Assembly: GCF_958405895.1 (NCBI RefSeq)
Contig: NZ_CATZAR010000001.1
Source: Ralstonia thomasii
GTDB lineage: Bacteria > Pseudomonadota > Gammaproteobacteria > Burkholderiales > Burkholderiaceae
Length of the DNA stretch: 64,000 nucleotides
Direction: 5' to 3' (one strand)
The notes beneath the pieces are model-generated. The model saw only the letters and a list, made by a program, of their open reading frames with translations, was not told the DNA's origin and ran no database searches. Numbering within the stretch: the first letter of the stretch is position 1; each line of letters begins with the position of its first letter. This document shows, piece after piece, positions 58,679 to 64,000 of this stretch. Both the position numbers and the translations under genes were made by a program.

Positions 58679-59473
58679 ATGTCGCGCTATCTCATCCTCG
58701 CCATGCACGACGTCACTCCCGCCACCTGGCCCGCGTGCAAGGTGTTGCTCTCTGCGTTGGACGAGGTGGCGCGCGTACCCAAATCGCTGCTGGTCATTCC
58801 AAACTTCTATCGCGGCCCGACCGCCCGCAACAGCGAGCGCTTCTGCCGCGTGATGAGCGAATGCCTGGCGGAGGGCGATGAACTTGTGCTGCATGGCTAT
58901 GCGCACCTCGATGACCAGCCTCCGGGCGGCTTGATCAATCAACTGATCCGCACGCGCTATACCGCCGGTGAAGGCGAGTTCTCGGCGATTCCGCTGGCAG
59001 CAGCGCGTGCGCGCATCGAAGCCGGCGCCGCGTGGTTTGCCGCCAACGGCTGGCCGCTGCATGGCTTTGTCGCACCGGCGTGGCTGATGAACCCGGCCAC
59101 CTGGGAAGCACTCGACGGGCTGCCACTGCGCTACACAACCACGCTGCAGCGCTTTTACCTGCTGCACCCGCGCCGCCCGCTCAAGGCACCGTGTCTGACG
59201 TATAGCGTTCGCTCGCCGGCGCGCCGACTGGTGTCCCGGTACTACCTGCGTTGGCTCGCACAGCGGCACGCCGACGCGCCGCTGCTGCGCCTGGGCCTGC
59301 ATCCGGCCGACGCGGCACATCCCGACGTCATTCGCCATTGGCAGGAACTGCTTGCCACATGCCTGGAGACGCGCACCCCCGTCACCAAGAACGGCTTTGC
59401 GCAGGCCCTGGCGCAAGCCTGGATGGGCGGCCCGGAAACCACCGTCACCGGGCACGCGCAAACGTCGTACTGA
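58679..59473 (+). CDS. DUF2334 polysaccharide deacetylase-like protein
   Basis: This 264-residue protein of the NodB-like deacetylase superfamily (DUF2334) has MHDVTPATWPACK near the N-terminus for metal binding and ELVLHGYAHLDD for the His pair. A C-terminal LRLGLHPADAAHPDVIRHW region follows. There is no signal peptide, so it may act in the cytoplasm, perhaps on a glycolipid precursor. It follows the glycosyltransferase by 29 bases. Confidence 0.82.
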   Translation: MSRYLILAMHDVTPATWPACKVLLSALDEVARVPKSLLVIPNFYRGPTARNSERFCRVMSECLAEGDELVLHGYAHLDDQPPGGLINQLIRTRYTAGEGEFSAIPLAAARARIEAGAAWFAANGWPLHGFVAPAWLMNPATWEALDGLPLRYTTTLQRFYLLHPRRPLKAPCLTYSVRSPARRLVSRYYLRWLAQRHADAPLLRLGLHPADAAHPDVIRHWQELLATCLETRTPVTKNGFAQALAQAWMGGPETTVTGHAQTSY

Positions 59474-59482
59474 GCGCGGGCC

Positions 59483-60019
59483 TTAGAACAGCCACACCGA
59501 CAACCCGCCGATCACCATCCCAAGCCCGGCTCCCGCCAGCACGTCGCTCGGATAGTGCAGGCCGAGCACGATGCGGGAGATGGCGACCATCAGCGTGAAC
59601 GGCACCAGCGCCAGCGCCATGCGCGGGTAGTACGCTGCCATCACGATGCTGAACGACACCGCATGCAGCGTGTGACCCGATGGAAAACTGAACTGATCGA
59701 GCACGCGCCCGCACAGGTGGATCTCTTTGCAGGAAAGATAGGGTCGCGGACGGCACACGCCACGCTTGAGCACAATGTAGATGACGAGCGAGAGCAGCCC
59801 CGTGAGCCCCATCTGCTTGGCGCATTCCCAGCCGGTGTCACCGCCCACCACCGGCAACGCCGCCATCAACGCATACCAGAGCATGCCGTCACCAAGGCGG
59901 CTGACACCGCGATAGAAGCGCATGGCCGAGGCATTGCCCGCCACGTGGTTGAGCGCCACGGCGAGCTGCCGATCGCGCTCGCGCCAGCGCTTCCAGTCAG
60001 GCCAGGCGTGCGTCGCCAT
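59483..60019 (-). CDS. PAP2-type membrane phosphatase
   Basis: This 178-residue inner-membrane lipid phosphatase has the three acid-phosphatase motifs: KRGVCRPRPYL, FPSGHTLHA and SRIVLGLHYPSDVLAG. It has about five membrane segments. Its start lies 23 bases inside the end of the second glycosyltransferase gene. It may dephosphorylate a lipid phosphate in the same glycolipid pathway. Confidence 0.9.
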   Translation of the reverse strand: MATHAWPDWKRWRERDRQLAVALNHVAGNASAMRFYRGVSRLGDGMLWYALMAALPVVGGDTGWECAKQMGLTGLLSLVIYIVLKRGVCRPRPYLSCKEIHLCGRVLDQFSFPSGHTLHAVSFSIVMAAYYPRMALALVPFTLMVAISRIVLGLHYPSDVLAGAGLGMVIGGLSVWLF

Positions 60020-61169
60020 GGTAGGCCTCCCCGTTGGTGGCAGCGTCGTGCACGGCAATGAGCGCGGCTTCAAAGCGTTCGAGCACGCGCGGCCAATCCA
60101 GGCCCTGCGCCGTCAGCCGCGCTGCCTGCCCGAGGCGTTGCCGCAAGCCGGCATCGGTGGCGAGCGCGACGGCCGCCTGCGTGAATGACGCGGTATCACC
60201 GACGGGCGCGAGCCAGCCGTTCTCCTGGCTGCGCACGAGCATGCCGGCCGCTGCGGTATCGAACGCGACCACGGGCAAACCGCTGGCCATCGCCTCGACC
60301 ACCACGTTGCCGAAGGTCTCGGTCAAGCTCGGAAAGAGAAACACGTCAGCCGATGCATAGTGCGCGGCCAGTGCCTCGCCATGCTGCGTTCCGCCAAAGA
60401 TGGCATCGGGACAGTGCCTGCGCAGTGCGTTGCGCTGCGGGCCATCGCCCACCATGACGAGGCGTGCGCGGGGCACGCGCTTGCGCACCACATGAAACGC
60501 ATCGAGCGCGACGCAGAGGTTCTTTTCCAACGCCAGACGGCCAACCGTGAGCACGATCGGCGTATCGGCATTGGCGCCCCACTGCGCGCGCAATGCGTCG
60601 CTGCGGGCTTGCGGCGTGAATTGGTGTGCATCGACGCCGCGTGTGCTGACGGTCAGGCGCGCAAAATCGAGTTCGCTCAACTGCCGCTGCAGTTCGCGCG
60701 TGGGGACAAACGTGCGATCGGTACGGTTGTGAAATGCGCGCAGATAGGCGCGCACGAGCGTGACGGCACCTTCCCACGCATAGTGGCGGCCGTACTCGTC
60801 GAAGCGGGTTCTGAAATCCGACGTCACCGGCAGACCGAGTTGCCGCGCGGCGCGGATGGCTGACCAGCCTAGCGGCCCTTCCGTGGCGACATGCACAAGG
60901 TCGGGCCGATAGGCGGCCCACGCGCGAAGCAGGCGCCGGCGCGCGGGCAACCCCATGCGCAAATCCGGATACAGCGGAATCGGCACGCCAGGAACGCGCA
61001 GCGTGTCATCCGCCAGTGCAGACTTGCCGGCGTCGATGGCACGTTGGCGCGGGCGCACCACCATCACGTCATGCCCGCGCGCCTGCAGGAACGCCGCGGT
61101 GCGCGCGGCAGTGAGCGACACGCCGTTGAGTTCCGGCGGCCAGGTTTCGGTCACATAAGCGATGCGCAT
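59997..61169 (-). CDS. Glycosyltransferase family 4, MgtA/PimB-like
   Basis: This 390-residue GT-B protein opens MRIAYVTETWPPELNGVSLT, typical of GT4 enzymes that glycosylate diacylglycerol or phosphatidylinositol-type lipids. It contains VTSDFRTRFDEYGRHYAWEG, VLTVGRLALEKNLCVALDAF and the E-x7-E motif TETFGNVVVEAMASGLPVV. Its 23-base overlap with the PAP2 gene argues for joint action, for example on a membrane glycolipid. Confidence 0.88.
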   Translation of the reverse strand: MRIAYVTETWPPELNGVSLTAARTAAFLQARGHDVMVVRPRQRAIDAGKSALADDTLRVPGVPIPLYPDLRMGLPARRRLLRAWAAYRPDLVHVATEGPLGWSAIRAARQLGLPVTSDFRTRFDEYGRHYAWEGAVTLVRAYLRAFHNRTDRTFVPTRELQRQLSELDFARLTVSTRGVDAHQFTPQARSDALRAQWGANADTPIVLTVGRLALEKNLCVALDAFHVVRKRVPRARLVMVGDGPQRNALRRHCPDAIFGGTQHGEALAAHYASADVFLFPSLTETFGNVVVEAMASGLPVVAFDTAAAGMLVRSQENGWLAPVGDTASFTQAAVALATDAGLRQRLGQAARLTAQGLDWPRVLERFEAALIAVHDAATNGEAYHGDARLA

Positions 61170-61176
61170 GCGCCGA

Positions 61177-61593
61177 TCAACCCTTGTGCTCGTCGCGGCT
61201 GTGCGAAGGGCCGCCCGTCTGGCCTCGCTTGTGGGCAAGGTCATCTGCGCTGCGATTGGCGACTTGGCGATCGCTGTCGTCGCGATTGGCCGCATGGCGT
61301 TCGCGCACGACGCGCTCCACGCCCGGGGTGTTGTGCAGATCGGTGTCGAGCTGACCGCTTTCGATGTCGCGCGCGGCCTGCTCGACATCGCTGCGCGGGG
61401 CGGAACGTTGCTCTTCAAGGTGCTGGTCGCGCTCGTGCGGCAGCCGATCTGCCGAGCCCGACTCCGGCTTGCCGAGCATCTTGTCGATGTTTTCAGCGTT
61501 TCGGCCCGCGCCTGGCGCACGCGGCGGTGTCATGCCTGCCGGCCGTTCGCCGCGCTGATGCGGGCCCCGTAAGGTGGGGCGTAGTCGGTTCAT
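61177..61593 (-). CDS. Hydrophilic, probably disordered protein of unknown function
   Basis: This 138-residue protein is strongly charged, without Cys, Trp or a membrane segment (MNRLRPTLRGPHQRGERPAG at the start, ENIDKMLGKPESGSADRLPH, then Asp/Arg/His-rich repeats to a DEHKG end). AGGAGG is six bases before the ATG, and a near-consensus sigma-54 promoter is about 40 bases upstream. It is eight bases before the glycosyltransferase, so it is the first gene of that operon. A stress-protective hydrophilin-like role is possible. Confidence 0.65.
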   Translation of the reverse strand: MNRLRPTLRGPHQRGERPAGMTPPRAPGAGRNAENIDKMLGKPESGSADRLPHERDQHLEEQRSAPRSDVEQAARDIESGQLDTDLHNTPGVERVVRERHAANRDDSDRQVANRSADDLAHKRGQTGGPSHSRDEHKG

Positions 61594-61633
61594 GGCGCCC
61601 TCCTGCGGACGTGATCTGGTTGCCTTGCGCACC

Positions 61634-61648
61634 GCAACCGACGTGCCC
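61634..61648 (-). promoter_or_regulatory. Candidate sigma-54 promoter for hydrophilic protein-GT-PAP2 operon
   Basis: On the minus strand GGGCACGTCGGTTGC has -24 GG (61647-61646) and -12 GC (61635-61634). The -24 half matches 6 of 7 of TGGCACG and TTGC is complete. A GTTACA/TGTAAC inverted repeat at 61770-61789 lies further upstream and could be an activator site. Confidence 0.72.
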
Positions 61649-61818
61649 ACAGCGCACGCTCACATCATGCAAGGGACAAGACCTGCACCGCTGCTGCACA
61701 ACCACGCGGTGCAGACGGTGCGGATTAACCATGCATGTGCCGGCGTCGCGGCGTGATCATTGCGTAAGGGTTACATGCGCGCTTGTAACGCTTGCTGCGC
61801 CAGGTGATTGAGAGGCAA

Positions 61819-63087
61819 TCAGCGGGGGCGGTGCACGCGTTCCAGGCGCCGTGTGGAACGGCCGCGCAGTCGGTCCAGCAGCCGCTGCGACACGCCGGCC
61901 GGCGCATCGGTGGTGCCGAGCAGCGTACCAAGCGGGCGCAGTCGGTCGACGTGATCACACACCACCTTGATCATCGCCGTGATCGATGTCCCAAGCAGCA
62001 AGCCCCACAGGCCCCACAGCCAGCCCCACAGCAGCAGGCCGATGTAGACCACACACGGGTCGAGCTTGGACGCCCGGCTCTGCAGCCACGTCACGAGCAG
62101 CGTGCCGACCAGCGTGGCCAGCAGCAGCGTAACGCCTGCCACGACAAGCGCATCCGACCACGCGCCCATCTGCAGGTATGCGCCAATGCCGCTGGCCACG
62201 GCAATCACCACCGAACCGAGATACGGCACGAAATGCAGCACAGCGGTCGCCAGACCCCAGACCGCCGCGTCTTCCATGCCGAGCAGCACAAAGGCCACCG
62301 TGGTCAGTACGCCCAGCATGATGTTGGTGGCAAACAGCACCAGCAGCGAATACTGAATCTGCGTGCCGATCACCGCCATCATGCGCACCGCGCGCTTCTT
62401 CTCGCTCAAGGTGTTGCCCACTGCACGCACCCATTTGCGCTTGAGTGCCTGGCCCGAAGCGAGCAGGAAGTAGACGAGAAACGAGACCACGACGAGTTGT
62501 CCGGCCAGCGCGAAGAGGTTGGCGGAGCCTGTCCATAGAAACTCGCGCAGCGGCAGCACCGGCTGCGCGGCAGCTGGCTCGGCGTAAGCCGGGGCCGCGG
62601 GCGAACGCTTGGCAGGTGCTGGTGCCGGCTTGCCCTGCACGCCTTCGGCGGCATGCTCGAGCGCGACGGTCACATCGCGCATCTTGCCGAACGCGCCGCC
62701 CATGTGCCCGCGCATACCGTCGACGGCTTGCGCCATGCGCTCCGCCGCAACGGGCAACCGGTCCGCCATGGCCGACACGCCGTCTTGCATTCCGAAGACC
62801 AGCATCGCACCGGCAATCCACAAGCCCAGCACCACGATGCCCGCGGCTATGGGGCGCGGGACATAGCAGCGCCGCAGCCACACCACAACCGGGTTCAACG
62901 CAAACGCGAGCACCACACCCAGCGTAACCGGCACCAGGAACGCTCGCGCCCACTGCAGAAACACCAACGTGCCGCCAATGGCCACCAGCACCATCGCCAC
63001 GCGCCAAGCCGGCTGCCGCAGCCCGTCGAGCAGGCTACCGTGCAAGGGTTCCAGCGGCGTGGTGGGTGGAGTCGGTTCGGCTGGCAT
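61819..63087 (-). CDS. AI-2E family (PerM-like) transporter
   Basis: This 422-residue membrane protein has an N-terminal pair of helices (MVLVAIGGTLVFLQWARAFL, then TLGVVLAFALNPVVVWLRRC), a long soluble loop, and the conserved C-terminal block AAVWGLATAVLHFVPYLGSV and LWGLWGLLLGTSITAMIKVV. The family includes TqsA-like exporters and sodium antiporters, so the substrate is open. It starts 51 bases after the histidine-kinase stop, with a sigma-54-like promoter in between. Confidence 0.88.
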   Translation of the reverse strand: MPAEPTPPTTPLEPLHGSLLDGLRQPAWRVAMVLVAIGGTLVFLQWARAFLVPVTLGVVLAFALNPVVVWLRRCYVPRPIAAGIVVLGLWIAGAMLVFGMQDGVSAMADRLPVAAERMAQAVDGMRGHMGGAFGKMRDVTVALEHAAEGVQGKPAPAPAKRSPAAPAYAEPAAAQPVLPLREFLWTGSANLFALAGQLVVVSFLVYFLLASGQALKRKWVRAVGNTLSEKKRAVRMMAVIGTQIQYSLLVLFATNIMLGVLTTVAFVLLGMEDAAVWGLATAVLHFVPYLGSVVIAVASGIGAYLQMGAWSDALVVAGVTLLLATLVGTLLVTWLQSRASKLDPCVVYIGLLLWGWLWGLWGLLLGTSITAMIKVVCDHVDRLRPLGTLLGTTDAPAGVSQRLLDRLRGRSTRRLERVHRPR

Positions 63088-63116
63088 GGCAGAGAATGCG
63101 GTTCTCCGTTCTCTGC

Positions 63117-63131
63117 GCAAAAGTCGTGCCC
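63117..63131 (-). promoter_or_regulatory. Candidate sigma-54 promoter for the AI-2E-type transporter gene
   Basis: On the minus strand GGGCACGACTTTTGC has -24 GG (63130-63129) and -12 GC (63118-63117). It matches 6 of 7 of TGGCACG and TTGC fully, the best in the window together with 61634-61648. It is 30 bases before the start codon. Confidence 0.72.
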
Positions 63132-63138
63132 TGGCGGG

Positions 63139-64000
63139 CTATGACACGGAAGCAGCAGGCATCGCCAGCATCCGCAACGTACGCACCAGATCGTACGGCG
63201 ACACAGGCTTGATCAGGTGTTCCTGAAAACCGGTGGCCAGCGCCTGAGCGCGATCGTGCGGCTGCGCAAATGCGGTCAGCGCGATGGCGGCCATCGGCGT
63301 CGCGCCGGTGGGCAGGTGTTCGTGTTCCCAAGCACGAATTCTCTGCAGGATCGCGTAGCCGTCTTCATCGGGCAGCGCGATGTCGCACACCACGGCCTGC
63401 GGGCGGCCTGCTTCACCCCGTGCGCCCCAGAGGTCGAGCAGCGCCATCGTCTCGTGCCCGGAGCCCACGCTGCCGACCTCCGCACCGACCTGCGTGAGCA
63501 ATGTCGCCAGCGCGTCGCGCGCATCCTGCTGGTCGTCAACCAGCAGCACGCGCAGGCCCGCCAGTGAAGGCAGTGGCCCGCTGCGTTCGGGGTCTTCGGC
63601 CAGCGGCGTGATCAGATCGGCGCCGGCATGCAGCGGCAGGTACACGGTAAAGGCAGCGCCATGCTGGTCGCCCTCACTGCGCGCATACACGCGCCCGCCG
63701 TGCAACTCGGTCAGGCGCTTGACCAACGCGAGCCCAAGCCCCAGTCCACCCGTGCGCCGCGTGTGCGCGCCGTCGGCCTGGCGGAATGGATCAAACAGAT
63801 ACGGCAAGAACGCCGGCGCAATCCCGCGGCCGTTATCGCGCACGACAATGCGCGCCACCTCGCCCAACAGATCGGCCGACAGCCAGACATCACCGCCGTC
63901 CTGCGTGAACTTGATGGCGTTGGTCAGCAGGTTCCACACGATCTGCTCGACACGATCGGCATCGCCGTCAATTTCGTGATCGTCCAGGTCGATGGTGATG
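63139..64000 (-). CDS. Hybrid sensor histidine kinase with receiver domain, 5' end outside window
   Basis: Only the C-terminal 286 codons are visible. They hold the kinase ATPase domain (N-box WNLLTNAIKFTQDGG, G1 DNGRGIAPAF, F-box FDPFRQADGA, G2 TGGLGLGLALVKRL) and a complete receiver (VLLVDDQQDARDAL; phospho-Asp in VVCDIALPDEDGY; Lys in EHLIKPVSPYDL). The sensor and phospho-His region lie beyond the window. It could signal, directly or by phosphorelay, to the sigma-54 response regulator at 51913-53319. Confidence 0.88.
   Translation of the reverse strand, partial: ITIDLDDHEIDGDADRVEQIVWNLLTNAIKFTQDGGDVWLSADLLGEVARIVVRDNGRGIAPAFLPYLFDPFRQADGAHTRRTGGLGLGLALVKRLTELHGGRVYARSEGDQHGAAFTVYLPLHAGADLITPLAEDPERSGPLPSLAGLRVLLVDDQQDARDALATLLTQVGAEVGSVGSGHETMALLDLWGARGEAGRPQAVVCDIALPDEDGYAILQRIRAWEHEHLPTGATPMAAIALTAFAQPHDRAQALATGFQEHLIKPVSPYDLVRTLRMLAMPAASVS

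Overview
The window is high-GC DNA of a beta-proteobacterium, most likely a Ralstonia (Burkholderiales). Evidence for this is the gene order, the complete biotin-independent malonate decarboxylase operon, a second-type rpoN gene and the many LysR/AraC/GntR-controlled catabolic operons. Placement rests on recognised protein families, not on a database search. Start codons were chosen from ribosome-binding sites, coupling and family length. No tRNA, rRNA, CRISPR array, intact insertion sequence or replication origin was seen.

Layout. (1) 0-8.5 kb: a leftward operon for uptake and hydrolysis of an amide/ureide-type compound (binding protein, livHMGF-type ABC transporter, carbamoylase-type amidohydrolase, M81 MlrC-like metallopeptidase). 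It is divergent from a GntR/FadR-type regulator, and a cyanase gene lies convergent to that regulator. (2) 8.7-16.1 kb: sugar-uptake operon oprB-xylFGH followed by a uronate-dehydrogenase-like gene and a convergent LacI regulator; two LacI-type operators lie before oprB. (3) 16.2-20.7 kb: small regulator-centred units (EamA exporter/AraC, MarR/tautomerase, GlxA-type AraC), with two truncated gene remnants at 18.0-18.4 kb. (4) 20.7-25.3 kb: beta-oxidation-type operon (acyl-CoA dehydrogenase, thiolase, hydratase/dehydrogenase). (5) 25.5-37.5 kb: a GGDEF-EAL protein, an ECF sigma/anti-sigma pair divergent from a metallophosphoesterase-cupredoxin pair, an ArsR/AHSA1 pair, a J-domain protein, and a solute-binding lipoprotein coupled by a 4-base overlap to a second GGDEF-EAL receptor. 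(6) 37.6-46.4 kb: malonate utilisation, mdcR divergent from mdcABCDE-madLM-mdcGH. An intergenic palindromic repeat sits inside the operon, and a 30-bp minisatellite lies in the 3' end of mdcH. (7) 46.5-47.4 kb: a Tlde1/DUF2778-type peptidoglycan-enzyme gene broken by one in-frame TGA, overlapping a small membrane-protein gene that could be its immunity protein. (8) 47.5-49.7 kb: prfC and a small basic protein. (9) 49.8-64 kb: an envelope-related island with its own rpoN, two sigma-54 activators, DUF883/DUF1328/YihY membrane proteins, two glycosyltransferases, a DUF2334 deacetylase-like protein, a PAP2 phosphatase, an AI-2E-type transporter and a hybrid histidine kinase.

The most interesting signal is in region 9. 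At least seven sequences with correct -24 GG / -12 GC spacing lie directly upstream of most transcription units there, including one of the activators and rpoN itself. The island therefore looks like a self-contained, self-reinforcing sigma-54 regulon for envelope and glycolipid functions. This is inferred from motifs read by eye and needs transcript mapping.
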